Of a stretch of 64,000 nucleotides of DNA, positions 35,101 to 46,147 are shown in pieces. The notes beneath the pieces were generated by a model. It saw only the letters and a program-made list of their open reading frames with translations. It did no database searches and was not told where the DNA came from. Made by a program: the position numbers and the translations under genes. The DNA is taken from assembly GCA_027422505.1 (NCBI GenBank), contig JAPQWV010001612.1, positions 1 to 64,000 of the forward strand, given 5' to 3'. Numbering within the stretch: position 1 is the stretch's first letter; each line of letters opens with the position of its first letter. The stretch is from Craterostigma plantagineum. Lineage: Eukaryota > Streptophyta > Magnoliopsida > Lamiales > Linderniaceae.

Positions 35101-35515
35101 TGATGGGCTTTCTTGCGCTGGCCCTATAACTCCATGGACCTGTTCTTGCTTTAGTAACTCCATGACTGCAAGAAAAACCAAAGCTTTGTCAGAATATCGA
35201 TTTCAAAGAATTTTTACACAAACACACACCTGCTGAATTAGCGTCGAGTAAGGTCTGGGCATTCTTGGTGTGTAGCTTCAATCTTGTGATGTAGTTTGGA
35301 TTTTGTGAGTAGAAGTCTGAAAGAGCAACTTCGATGCATGAATGGACCATTGAGCCCAAAGGAGAGTTCAAATCAAGGACTACGCCAATAGGGACAGTGA
35401 TGACCTCTTCATCTCTATTATTCCCAGCTGTATATTGAAGATAATAATTGAACACGAAGAAAATTATAAAAATATGGACATAAAGTGAAGGAGGAGGATG
35501 TGTAAAGTGCGACAT
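32113..35515 (-). CDS. Glutamate receptor-like channel, GLR2 type
   Basis: Plasma-membrane ligand-gated cation channel. Exons: 35515-35230 (signal-anchor-like FIIFFVFNYYLQYTAG, then VPIGVVLDLNSPLG), 35165-33860 (amino-terminal and ligand domain, LRVGVPWKHGFTEFVSV), 33767-33455 (EFDMVVGDTTIWAPRLGYVD, M1 DLWLAIFVSFLLMGVVILVL, pore loop AAYFTPIAVLAFPE), 33376-32988 (M3 ALFVLVFWLFMAFILMQSY with SYTANLAAILTVDQL) and 32624-32113 (AFPKGSPLV, ligand lobe 2, M4 YDFAGLFFIIGSVTLFALFF). The cytosolic tail ends in an Asn/Asp-rich run. Single-base deletions break the frame at about 34780 (GQISK|ELRKLPAKQTRVFIAH) and 32594 (SPLVS|LSKAIM). The intron before exon 5 holds a repeated LTR-like segment. Confidence 0.93.
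32690..32930 (-). repeat. LTR/TRIM-like fragment with 47-bp tandem duplication in GLR intron
   Basis: The segment contains two near-identical copies, about 47 bp apart, of ACAAACCCATTAG(C/G)CTT then GAGGTTCCACTCTAAAACCA. GTTGGGTAACTCAAG, CATATCGGAAAGTAG and AAGCTTGTGGGCTAAGCCCA follow, sequence typical of short plant LTRs. No internal region or paired LTR was seen, so it may be a solo remnant. Confidence 0.4.
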
Positions 35516-36806
35516 TTTTCACGATCTTTCTGTCATAGGATTTGGATTTTCTTCTTTAGCCACAAGTTTGGGATTGTGAATTTATATATACATGAAAGCC
35601 AGACGTTGAATAATTCAACGACGAAAGTCCTTGTTAAATTTATATTCACAAAAGAAGGTATAATCTTGTACAGATGGATTTATTATACCAACCTCTATTA
35701 AATGAGTTGACCAAGACTAACACATTGGTACGGTGGTATTAGGAAGGTTCTTGGAAAATGCTTGATATCTTTAGGCCCAAGTTTGATTAATGGTGTGAGT
35801 AACAAAAAATGAAGAAAAATAAAAAATCTTTATTATGCTTCTTGCGTAAACAGATATTATATTTTGATTACGACATGTTTCTCCATCTAAATTCGTCATT
35901 TTCTTTTCTCAGTTATTGTGCTGTCGTGACAAGAATTCTTCTGTGCCGTTCTCTTGGCTTTGATGTCCAGAAATTGTTGGAAGCTTATGTATGCATCGTT
36001 GTCAACGCGGAATATAATATGCAAATAAAATACTTAATTAAGATGTTACTTAGATTCGTTTCATGGACAATCTTAATGTATGTGATATTTTTCTCTCAAG
36101 ATGTGCCAAACTTTCAAACACTGCTGGGATTAAATGTCTTGTAGACTGCTGCTGGTAAAATAGATTCACATTGTTGAACTTGGGTTAACTATTTATTCAA
36201 CTATCTCGTCAAAATACGTGTTACTCAACAATAATGTAGAATTCTATTAGAGCAAGCGACGACAATTTGACCATTCCATGACCTAATCAATGAAGACAAC
36301 TGAAATTGTGATGATTCATACTGTAATCGAAGCAGTTTTCTTGATTCTTCAATGGTTTATATATAAAATTGTCCTAAGTCAAAGCTTCATAACATGGAAT
36401 TGGTCGTTTTTTCCCACAGCGAACAAAGTAGAGGGTTTGTGGAAAGCTATTCATGCATGGTCCTTCCCTTCCCAAGGTTGTTGGGCCTTAATGGGCTTTT
36501 CTTGTAATAAATTAGGCCCAAAAATAATGAGGCCGTATCCTCTGATAAGACACTCATCCAGTCATCCCCTTATATCATGGGCCTTTTCTTTAATGTTATT
36601 CATTTATTTATATTACAATAAATCAAATTTGCGACAGATTCACTTATCAAGACTTGGTATAAAGCCATATTTTCATTTCAAATTAACGAAAATTGCATAA
36701 CCTGGATATGAGAAATTAAATACTCAATGGTTACGAAAATAAAGGGGAAAGAAAATGCTTAAAATTCGTACTACTTTGGTTGTACTTCCGTATTCTACAT
36801 TCTAGC

Positions 36807-37475
36807 TAGGGTTGTAAATGAATCGAACTTTTTTTGTTCGATTCGCGATTCAATTCAAATTCGAATATTTAGAATATGAATAGGAATAAAAATATTTTTT
36901 TATTCATATCCGCATACGAATATGAAATCACAATATCCGATTCAAATATTAGTCGAGTTATTCGATTTGAATAATTTAATAAATATTTATAGATTTTAAT
37001 ATGAAATGTTCATGGTATAAAAAGATATTTAAAAATAAATCAAATAATGATATTTATAAATTTAGAAGTTTTGTTTATTTCTATGGTAAAGTGTATAATT
37101 AGCTTCCATCATAACTGCATTCATGAAATAAAATATAGTAAATTAAACTTACATTATTATGGATGGAGAAAAAATTATATTAAATTGTACAATTTCTCTG
37201 ATTTTTTTCACCCTCAAAGGGGTGCCAATACATCATATACAATTCAAAATATATTTTAAATATTATTTATATTTTTATTAAAATGGAAAGATAAATACTC
37301 AAATACAATCTATATCCGAGTATCGGATATTCGATTCCAATATTTCCGAACACGAATAAGAATCGAGTTTATGATTCGATTAAATATACAAATATTTATA
37401 TTCGGATTCGATTGTCATCCGAATACGAATAGAATATTGTGGTATTCGACTCGATTCGATTCGTTTTCAACCCTA
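36807..37475. mobile_element. hAT-type MITE, 669 bp, with 8-bp TSD
   Basis: Starts TAGGGTTGTAAATGAATCGA and ends with the inverted TCGATTCGTTTTCAACCCTA. It is flanked by a perfect 8-bp direct repeat ATTCTAGC at 36799-36806 and 37476-37483, the target-site size of hAT elements. The arms are rich in CGAAT/ATTCG motifs and partly self-complementary. There is no transposase ORF, so it is non-autonomous. Confidence 0.85.
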
Positions 37476-39714
37476 ATTCTAGCACAAAGCTTTCAAATAT
37501 AAGAACATTATCACATATATATACATAAATGTATATAGTAGAAACTAAATGAATACAGTACAGCATGTTTGATCAGTACATGTCACGAGTCATCCAGGGT
37601 GTAGGAAGATGATAACAATTCAAAGGACCCATTTTTGTTATGTGGATTGTTTCTATCAGTTAGTTGTTTTTAGTAGTGTTGGCAAATTGGTTAGCAACGT
37701 CTTTAATATATATCGGCTTCTTTTTGAATTATTACCACTTGGTTATGAGCCGTATAACGATTCTTCACTGGCTGAGTCATACTCCACACATGTAATAATT
37801 CAATTTAGTTATAATTGAGGGGTATGTAAGATTCTGATCGGTATGAGGCTAAGGTACTAAAACACAAATAACTTTTGATTGATGTCTGGTGAATGTCTCC
37901 GCCTTTGTATCTTATCACGCAACTCTCCTCCTTCCATTGCGTGTAACCATTTTTTTTTTTAAATTTGAAACATTTAATAATTAATCATATTCCAGGAATG
38001 AATTGCAAAATATCTTAGTATATTCATACAGTATTCACACAAGAGGTATATAATCTTCTCTATAATGAACTGGTTAATGATCCAAAACAACGAGAGCTAT
38101 TCGCATATATGAGTTTAATATTCCTTTATGTATGCTCTATTTCTTTATTCTATCCTATTTTATCCTAAGTAATAAGTTAATTGTTAAATCACTTGTATGG
38201 ATTGAGAAGCATTTTGTCTATCCATTTGAAACGATAAGTGCAACTTAATTTTTTATTCAAACAATGAAACAATGAGTGCGTGCAATAATTATGGAAAAAA
38301 AAAAAAAAAAAGGAAAGCATCATCGTTTTGTGATGGATAGATAACAGAAGTTAGTGGAGAACATCCCCATTTTATATTTATGATCTCAATATTATTTAAA
38401 TTAAGGATCAAAGTGTGTGAACCCATCGTACTTTTAAGTATGCTTTAGCATAGATAAGTGGGATTCGGTTTTGATTTTAGTGTCGTTTTACCTGCCATGC
38501 TCATTAATTTAGTTACCGATAATCAATAATTTATTAACAAATACAATTTGTTCATTGATATAATTTAAATATTGAACAGTTTCATGGGTTGGCCGTATCG
38601 TTAGAGATGAGAACATTTGTTGTCCTAGCGTGTAAAGTTTTGGAGTTATATGTGGGGCTGAGGATTAACATATAAAATCATTACATGGAGAAGATTAAAT
38701 AAATTACTCTTAGATACTATCACTACATCAAGATAATCACATTTTATGAATAACCTATTTATAATCCCGAGATATCGGCTGTTGGAATATAGGTTCTAGG
38801 TAGATGAGTTTAAATTAAGGACGACATTCCCGTATTAAAAGGACATAAGAAGCATCGTATATGTTCAAAAAACTAATATTAAATAAATATGCAAAAACTT
38901 GTATGAATATGTTACTTTATATACCATTGTAAAGTACAGATTGTTTTCACAGAAGTTGGATTTTAAGGGGAAATCCCGAAAACAAAATAAATGAGTTGAA
39001 TGGTCTATTCTATTTGCTTGTTATCTTTTCCCTGACCACCTTTAGGAAAAAAGACAAAATGAAGTCCACAAAGAAGATAAAAGAAAAAGTGAAGATAATT
39101 TGGACGTTGTGCTGACTAAGTTCATAACAAAATACAAGAAGAAACGAAGAGCGTAAAGAGCCAACAAATGCATCGGAAAGAACGTATAAAAGAGAAAACT
39201 AAGAGACCCGTAAAAGACTAAAAAAAAGTAAGGTGAAGTGACAGAAACGTGAGGTTTACAAGTTGCATTCTTCTTGCTCATTTATTTATAATAAAGAGAA
39301 TTGAGACATTCTTAGAGGATTTTATGTAATTGACTTGGAAGATGCATCTATTTTCGACGACTTGCGAGATTATTGATTGATTTAGCAATAATACTTTAGG
39401 GTTTCATTCGTGTTTTCCTTATTTAATGATATATCGCTACTCACGTCGCACATCTTTAGTGTTTCTTGTTTAAGTTTTACTCATTGTTTCATACGCATTT
39501 ATAAAGCAAATATTCTTTACTTCTTGTCGTGAACTGCGAATACATGTGGAAAGGAAAATTAAAGAAAAATAGAAAAAAAAAACAAGCACAAGGATACTAC
39601 ACTTGGATAGCACAAAGTTACGCAGGACCCACTGACATATATAATTACCAAATAAATCACCAAAAATAAAAGGTGAAGAAGTTAGCACTATACAACACAT
39701 CCTCTATAAAATCC

Positions 39715-39741
39715 TCTATATATATATATATATATATATAT
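39715..39741. repeat. (TA)n microsatellite
   Basis: Uninterrupted TA run of roughly 26 bp in the spacer upstream of the B3-like gene. Confidence 0.85.
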
Positions 39742-39954
39742 CGATCCTCGTGTGCATGATAATAGAACCAACGTTCACTATATACAATCTCTCCCTGTTT
39801 TTTTTTTTTTTTTTGGAGAAGGATTGATATCTCTCTTATTAGTCACTATAGAAACATCGATATATCTCTCTCTCTCTCTAACTACATGATCGCATAGCAT
39901 TTTTCTCTCTTGTCGTCTTCTATCTCTCTAATCATCAAGAAAGTCAAGCCTACA

Positions 39955-41032
39955 ATGCCTCCAAGATACAACAGTTTGGACGACGACAGTGATGAGGAAG
40001 TAACTTCGAGGTATGTGCATTATAGATTTAATTTGCCATTTATCAATCAAGAAAGCAATATCGCCATGGATGACTTCTTAGCATTACAACGTGATTGATT
40101 TCCTGTTTAAACGCTGCTGTTACTACAGAATCTGTATATGCATGATTTATTATCGATAAATATATCGTATAGATATTCATATATGTTATCTTAGATTTTA
40201 GGGTTTTTCTTAGTGCTCATATACTTAATTCTAAGCGTACATTTCACCTTTCTTATGTGCATTATAGAGTAAATTGCAATCTATCATCGACCAGCAAGAA
40301 AGTAATCTCGCCATGGTTGACACATAAAATCAACGTGATTGATTTACTATTTCAACTCTGGTCACTGGTGTGACTATAGAATCGTCTGTATTATATGCTA
40401 GATTATTATCGATCAATATGATATAGTATACATATAAATATCTCGTAAGATTCTAGGGTTTTTCAAGGTCCTCCTTCCACTTCTCAACTCAACGTATATT
40501 TCACCTTTTGCCCTAATATTCTTTTATTTCTCTATCTCGTTTCAGTGCATTAATTCCAGAACTATTGGTATCCTTAAACAGAGCTTTTACTTTTTTATAA
40601 TCGATCAATATATGATACCATACATACATTTATATAGCGATATATCCCTTGAACTTCTTCGATCCAACATTTTTTCAGGCCAACGCCAGAGTTATTCTGC
40701 TTTGCCATCACATTGAATGGGTTCGATGCTACTCAAGACTATCTCAACCTTGAAAAGGAGAACGTAGTGAAGCTCTTGAACGAAGAAACGGTAGAAACCT
40801 ACGAAAAAGAGTGTTCTACCTAGAGACACATGGGCGAGCCTATTACTACGTACGACGATGACAGCACTTCGTATAAAATGCAGCTAGCTATCTCACGCTA
40901 TTACACGGTGACGCTTTTTGCCCTCGAAGGAGAATGGGGTACGTTCGCCCGTGCCCACCAAGCAAAAGCGGGAGACGTCGCATCGTTCTTCAAACGTGGA
41001 GACAGTTTTGTGATTAGGCTTTCGAGGATGTA
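39955..41032 (+). CDS. B3-domain-like protein, broken or degenerate
   Basis: Exon 1 (39955-40010, MPPRYNSLDDDSDEEVTS) joins across an intron to 40679 in frame, giving PTPELFCFAITLNGFDATQD and VVKLLNEETVETYEKECST, then TAG at 40819. In another frame the sequence continues GEPITTYDDDSTSYKMQLAI and EWGTFARAHQAKAGDVASFF, KRGDSFVIRLSRM. GEWGTFARAHQAKAGD is the W-x-x-F-x-x-x-x-x-L-x-x-G-D type motif near the end of plant B3 DNA-binding domains. The short form and two stops suggest either a sequencing break at about 40820 or a relic. B3 is the best guess; direct sequence support is limited to the C-terminal half. Confidence 0.5.
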
Positions 41033-41931
41033 GCCCGGAATTCCTCGGCAAGTGAGGGAAAGGGGCTGTGAAACGCTCGAACAATGATTCGTTTTTTTTT
41101 TTTTTTTTCTGTGAAGAATGATTTTTTTCTGAAAATGATTCAAATTTCAGAGTCGAACCGCTCTTTGCATTATCATAAAAAATCTACCTTTACTGACCTT
41201 CTAGGGAAACCGTTCATTTATACCCACAAGAACCATAAAATAAATCTCTTTTCGCCAATCTCGGAATTAAAAAGATTGCGTGAAGTGAATAGCTGCAATT
41301 TATTTGTGTGTTCCGAGCAGAAATTGTCTGCGCGCCATTTTGGTCACGCGGCGTACGTATACCCAGAAAATTCACCAAGTTTTTCATGTCTCTATCTAGC
41401 TAGCGAGCATATTAAATAATCATATCAGTAAATACACAAAGTAAGAAAAGAATGTTGTTGTAGGCACATATCTTCGCAGATTGCGCACCAGATGTTAGCA
41501 CTTGCACGAGGCAACAACGACAAAGGGTTTTCTGTATCGTATGTATGGCGAAATTTGAGCGGAAATGACGGAAATATGGTCTCGTAAAAACTTTTGGGAA
41601 AATTGAGCAAAGTTATATAAGCTAGAGAAGAGGGGTTTTGAATACTGTGTTTGGAAACAAAACCATATCACCAACGGTCATCTCATTATTGCCTCTTATT
41701 TGCATACAGCACCTACGGCTGTATATTCAATTTTTAGCATATTAAGTTTGATTTAATGTATAGAATTCCGATAACCATGATTCATGGCAGCATAGGCACT
41801 GGAAAGTAATGAACAACAACGTAAAAGTCAGTCCAAGGGTATAAAAACCATACGATCAAAAGGCAAAACAGAAACAAAACGTCCAATAATTGAGGAACTA
41901 AATAACACAGTAGCAAAAATCTTATAAATAA
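41033..41931. other. Intergenic, B3-like to F-box
   Basis: Contains a T18 tract at about 41092-41109. Nothing else that I can recognise. Confidence 0.5.
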
Positions 41932-43121
41932 TCAATCGTTTGTTGGATCACTGATGAGAATCTCATCAATCGAACAAAAGTTTGGAGTAAATTCAAACCT
42001 CGGCGTGAAGTCACGTGGAAATCGGATCCTAGTGCATTTCCTCAACTTAGGACAATATAATCGAAAAGGGCAAACTTCTCCTTCGACGATAAACATAATG
42101 CCTCCGCACTTTTTCGCGTGCTCATCAGCAGACGCAGCGAAGCAGCCTACGCTCCTCCCAGCAGAGAAAAACTCTATTTGACTCCAAATCCCGCCATCGT
42201 CTTCAGGCGCTCTTTGCCATACGAAGTAGTTATCCTCCTTATTCATTGCGTGGTAGGACACACAAAAGGGATCGTCATATACCAATCCCATGATACAATG
42301 ATTCATCTGAGGGACGATGGGAATCCTCTCGGCGGTTTCTTTCGCGATATCTAAAGCAAGGATGCACTTATCCTCGGCACGGTCACCGCCAACAAGATAG
42401 TGAAAGTAGCCCTTATTGCAAGGGAGCCAAGTCCCACTAATGTGCCCTATGCGATTAGGAAATAAATCGGACGACAAAGTTCTCCATGTTTTGTCGACGC
42501 CGACGGTTAATATGTGATGCGTTTGGTTTCCATTGCAATGCCTCCACCTTAGGACTTTGTATTCTTTGGAAGATGGGCTGTAGCCAAACCTGTAGTGCAT
42601 CGGAGATGGGGTACGGCAATCGTAATCTGCTGAATAAATCTTTTTCTCGTTCGTGATGGGATTTAAGATGACGATAGTTTCGACCCGTCGGTTCTGTTAT
42701 GCTCCGCTAAGCATAACAAGCCATTGCACGAGCCCACGCCGTAAAATACCCCGTCTGGTTTACGTTCATGAAGTAATAATAGTTTTGTGAAATTTGCCGT
42801 AGCAAATTCGCCGTCGTCCTCAGAAACTTCAACCATGTAAGTTTTGCATGAATTCTCCCAAGGGGTTATTCCTTCTGTACCAAAGAACATATAGAAGGGG
42901 TTGTTCTTTCTGTACAAAACGGAGAAGTGACGGCTGGTGATTATTTTCCGCCAACTCTTGGAAACTAATCTGAATTCTGCAATGGATCTTAGTGGAAGTC
43001 TAGACAAGATTTCTTCAATCAATTCCGTTGGAAAGAGTTTATTACCAAAGCGAACGGCCTCTGAATTGATGATGATCTTCTCCTCCTGGTCTTCACTGAG
43101 ATGTTGTCGTTTCCTATTCAT
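41932..43121 (-). CDS. F-box protein with F-box-associated domain
   Basis: Substrate adaptor of an SCF E3 ubiquitin ligase; the substrate is unknown. Single exon from 43121. The F-box is at about residues 28-70: LFPTELIEEILSRLPLRSIA, EFRLVSKSWRKIITSRHF. The F-box-associated domain follows: GVGSCNGLLCLAEHN, ILNPITNEKK, FGYSPSSKEYKVLRW and the later GIWSQIEFF. The stop is at 41932. One frame break at about 42685 splits NR|VETIVILNPITNEKK and is explained by one missing base. Total length of about 395 residues is normal for the family. Confidence 0.9.
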
Positions 43122-44213
43122 GTTTTCTTGCTATCCAGAAAAAAACCACTAACTAGCAATAAATAAAATATTCAAGATCGAATGATCATATCTTGTCGTT
43201 CTTTGTCAGGGTAATGTATATTATATAAATTAATATGCGATACAATATTTGAAATTTTGAACTTAAAGCATTACGGAATATTTGGTAAATATATCCCAAG
43301 AATAGGCACAATATCCCGGAAAAGGTCAAAAGGGTAGTATAATAAGCAGTAAATATAATTATAATTGCAAATCTAATCAAAAGACGGTGAAACTGTCCGG
43401 GATTATAGCAAAGCTATTGTGCAGCCGCCGGCTTACATAAACACACAAATTTCATTCTTTTTTTTTTTTTTTTGTCGTAATAGCAACTTGGCATAAACTC
43501 GCAAAATCAGATAAATAACCCAATGTATTAATATTAAATATAACTCAGAACCAAAAGTTGGAAAATGAAAATGCACGTTATATCATGTTCAGCCTTTACA
43601 AAATTGTGCTAATATCACTACATGAAGGTTGCGTATGATTAAAAATATCACGGAACAAAAATTTCAGACTTGCAAACAACAGCTTGCGTATTGAATGAAG
43701 GTTGAAGGATTCCATTTCAGTCCAAGCTGACAAGCACAAAGTTATTGCAAAGTTGATTCGGTTCAATTATGAGTATTTAATATATAACGTGCTATCGACT
43801 ATCTTTTATATATAAAATTCATAACGCGGCTATGATTATCATTGACAACTCACAGCAGAATGATTGTCGAACGCTAAAATACATTGTATCGAGAAATATT
43901 GTATATATAAATTCTCTTCTTGTCCTTTATGTAGAACAATTCAAAACAAGGAAAATAATCATTTGACTATGTAATTAATATAAGCACGAAACTCAACTCA
44001 TTCCCCTCCAATCGGTCTAATTTTCTCCGTGTAAAAATAGATAACTAATGAATAATTGATAAATTAGCTGTTTATTTCTCTAGTTTTCTCAAGTTAGGTA
44101 GCAATTAGCCCAACTCCAGCCATTATTTAAACAAATCCCACAAAATCCCCTTCCCTTCCCTTCCCTTCATTCACCATCATCAAATTAGAAGAGCATCAGA
44201 AGAAAAAAGAGAA
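43122..44213. other. Intergenic, F-box to RALF
   Basis: AT-rich shared upstream region (F-box minus, RALF plus). Contains a T17 run near 43458. I see no gene. Confidence 0.5.
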
Positions 44214-44570
44214 ATGTCGAAAACTCACCTCATCTTCTACGCCTTGTTAGTGGCAGCAGCAGCAGAAGCTTTAACCCTCTCTACTACCGCAGAAGCCAAA
44301 AGCGACGGCGCGTGGCTGCCGACGAACGACGCCGCCTGGATGCCGATGACGTACGACGGCGAGTTCGAGATGGACTCGGAGGCGAACCGGCGCATATTAG
44401 CCACCACCAGAAGGTACATCAGCTACGGCGCGCTGCAGGCGAACTCCGTTCCCTGCTCGCGGAGGGGCGCTTCTTACTACAACTGCAGATCAGGCGCGCA
44501 GGCGAATCCGTACACGCGCTCCTGCTCGGCAATTACTCGTGCAGGAGTTGACTTCGCTCGAATTGGGTAA
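44214..44570 (+). CDS. RALF peptide hormone precursor (RALF33/23-like), frameshifted end
   Basis: Secreted cysteine-rich signalling peptide sensed by FERONIA-type CrRLK1L receptors. The N-terminal signal peptide (residues 1-28) is followed by an acidic pro-region, EFEMDSEANRRIL with the S1P cleavage motif RRIL, and then the mature peptide. Hallmarks are YISYGALQ, the C-S-R-R-G core VPCSRRGASYYNC and AQANPYTRSCSAITR. The fourth conserved cysteine and normal stop are displaced: after ITR the sequence lacks one base at about 44540. In the shifted frame it would end CRS followed by TGA at 44549-44551, exactly where RALFs stop. As written, the ORF runs to 44570 with an unrelated tail. Single exon. 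Confidence 0.93.
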   Translation: MSKTHLIFYALLVAAAAEALTLSTTAEAKSDGAWLPTNDAAWMPMTYDGEFEMDSEANRRILATTRRYISYGALQANSVPCSRRGASYYNCRSGAQANPYTRSCSAITRAGVDFARIG

Positions 44571-45286
44571 TTTTGTTTGACCTTATTTCGTTTTTCGGTC
44601 CTTAATGTACACGCTGTTCACCGGTACGGTATACAAACACACAGAGGAACGATAATTCTTTGCTTTCTATCATTTGGATTGAATCGTAGACTTGTATGTG
44701 GTGTCTGGAATTTGAGATTGTTCTGTTATCAGTTGGGATTTGATAATTACTCTGTTAATCCAATAAGTGAGAGACGAGCATTTGAACAGATTAGTGCTGG
44801 CCTTGCATTATTCTTCCAGGCAAGTAGAAAAAGTAGTATCATAAATCGTAGATCGATACGAAATATAAGAATTTAAGAACTGAATGAGCCAAACTTGTCG
44901 TTTTGGGCCAAAGTGGCGTTTCTTTTTCTTTTTTTTTTTTTTGTTGTGAAGCTAGAAAATGTAATCTAATCTTAACGTGGTGGTATAGTTCTAGTGGGAA
45001 TATTTCCAATTCTAGATCAATGAGAAAATGTAGTTCAATCTTAAGTGGTACAGTTCTAGTGGGAATATTTCGTAACAAAAAGAATGAAATAGATCGTAGG
45101 CAGCAATCGTTATCATCAGGTCGACCAAAATACACCAACTTTTCCACACGTGTCACCCTTCTAACGCCACGTGTGCTTCATCGCGGTACTTCGCTCTACA
45201 CGCGGATAAACGCTTTTCCTTCCCTATAATATGAAATCCAATCCTTTCTTCACCTCATAATCACACATCACCATCATCAAGAAAGA
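44571..45286. promoter_or_regulatory. RALF 3' / TSPO upstream region with two ABRE-like G-boxes
   Basis: Two ACACGTGTC / GCCACGTGTG motifs (CACGTG at 45147 and 45168) lie 120-140 bp upstream of the TSPO start, with CTATAATATG near 45225 as a possible TATA element. Plant TSPO is ABA- and stress-induced, which fits ABREs. A two-copy tandem repeat is at 44955-45075. Confidence 0.55.
44955..45075. repeat. Two-copy tandem repeat, about 64 bp
   Basis: GAAAATGTAATCTAATCTTA and TAGTTCTAGTGGGAATATTT recur as GAAAATGTAGTTCAATCTTA and CAGTTCTAGTGGGAATATTT about 60 bp later. Confidence 0.7.
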
Positions 45287-45868
45287 ATGGCTTCATCGCA
45301 AGAACTCAAGCACAGATCCACCCAAGAAGACCAATCCTCCACCGCCGCCGCCGCCGACGACGCAAGCAACAGGCCCAGAAAGAAACCAACCACCACCATC
45401 TCGGCGGCGCGTGGATCACGCTCCCTCTCCCTCGCAGTCGGCGTCCCCATCCTCCTCACCTTGCTCGTGGTCTACTTCTTCGGATCCTCAAATCGATACC
45501 GTACCCTCCACAAGCCCTTCTACGTCCCTCCTCTCTGGGCCGTACACCTGACCTGCCTCCTCAGCTCCTCCTTGACGAGCCTATCCGCCTGGCTCGTGTG
45601 GGCCGAGGGAGGTTTCCACCGCAGCCCCAACGCCCTGGCGGCGTACGCAGCCCAGCTAGGCCTGAGCTTGCTGTGGTACGTGGTGGTGTTCGGCGCTGGG
45701 ATGGTGAGCGCCGGGCTTGTCCTCTGCGCTGGGCTGTTTGCCGCCTTGGTGGGCTGTGCAAAGCTGTTTAAGGGGATGAACCACGTCGCCGGGGATCTGA
45801 CGAGGGTGTGCTTGGCTTGGCCGGCGATGCTCGCCCTTTTGAACTTTAGACTTTTCTTGCATCGTTGA
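45287..45868 (+). CDS. TSPO: TSPO, membrane translocator protein homologue
   Basis: Five-helix tryptophan-rich sensory protein/translocator. The plant form is an ABA-induced ER/Golgi protein that binds haem and steers PIP2 aquaporins to degradation. The 193-residue single-exon ORF is intact. A hydrophilic plant-type N-terminal extension (residues 1-45) precedes five membrane segments, starting SLSLAVGVPILLTLLVVYFF. Landmarks are FYVPPLWAVHLTCLLSSSLT, SAWLVWAEGGFHRSPNALAA, YAAQLGLSLLWYVVVFGAG and NHVAGDLTRVCLAWPAMLAL. The length is within a few residues of Arabidopsis TSPO (196). ABRE-like G-boxes lie just upstream. Confidence 0.93.
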   Translation: MASSQELKHRSTQEDQSSTAAAADDASNRPRKKPTTTISAARGSRSLSLAVGVPILLTLLVVYFFGSSNRYRTLHKPFYVPPLWAVHLTCLLSSSLTSLSAWLVWAEGGFHRSPNALAAYAAQLGLSLLWYVVVFGAGMVSAGLVLCAGLFAALVGCAKLFKGMNHVAGDLTRVCLAWPAMLALLNFRLFLHR

Positions 45869-46147
45869 TGTGAATGAATGAACGAATCTGAGGGAAGGAG
45901 AGATGGTTTTCCTGCTGTGTGAAAGTTTCTTCTCAAGTTGTTTGCCTTGTCTTGTGGAGGGATCTGAGATTGAGACCTCTGTATGTATACCAGTTTACGC
46001 TTCCATATGTATGCTGTTGAGAAACTTATTTACATAAATCAATGCAAGAATGATGAATTTGATCTCAAGTCAACTAATAAAGGGAGCTGCATACAGTTTC
46101 CTACCTGCAAAGAACTGATTCTATTAAATGCCTGAAGGAGTTGAGAT

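Larger units (their letters stand above)
35516..39954. other. Gene-poor AT-rich region
   Basis: About 4.4 kb with no supportable gene. It holds an hAT-type MITE (36807-37475), a TA microsatellite (about 39715-39741) and a TC tract near 39861. Short ORFs have no recognisable motif. Confidence 0.6.

Noticed and set aside
39042..39281. Hydrophobic open frame in the gene-poor region
   Set aside because: AT-driven composition, no family similarity and no neighbouring exon structure.
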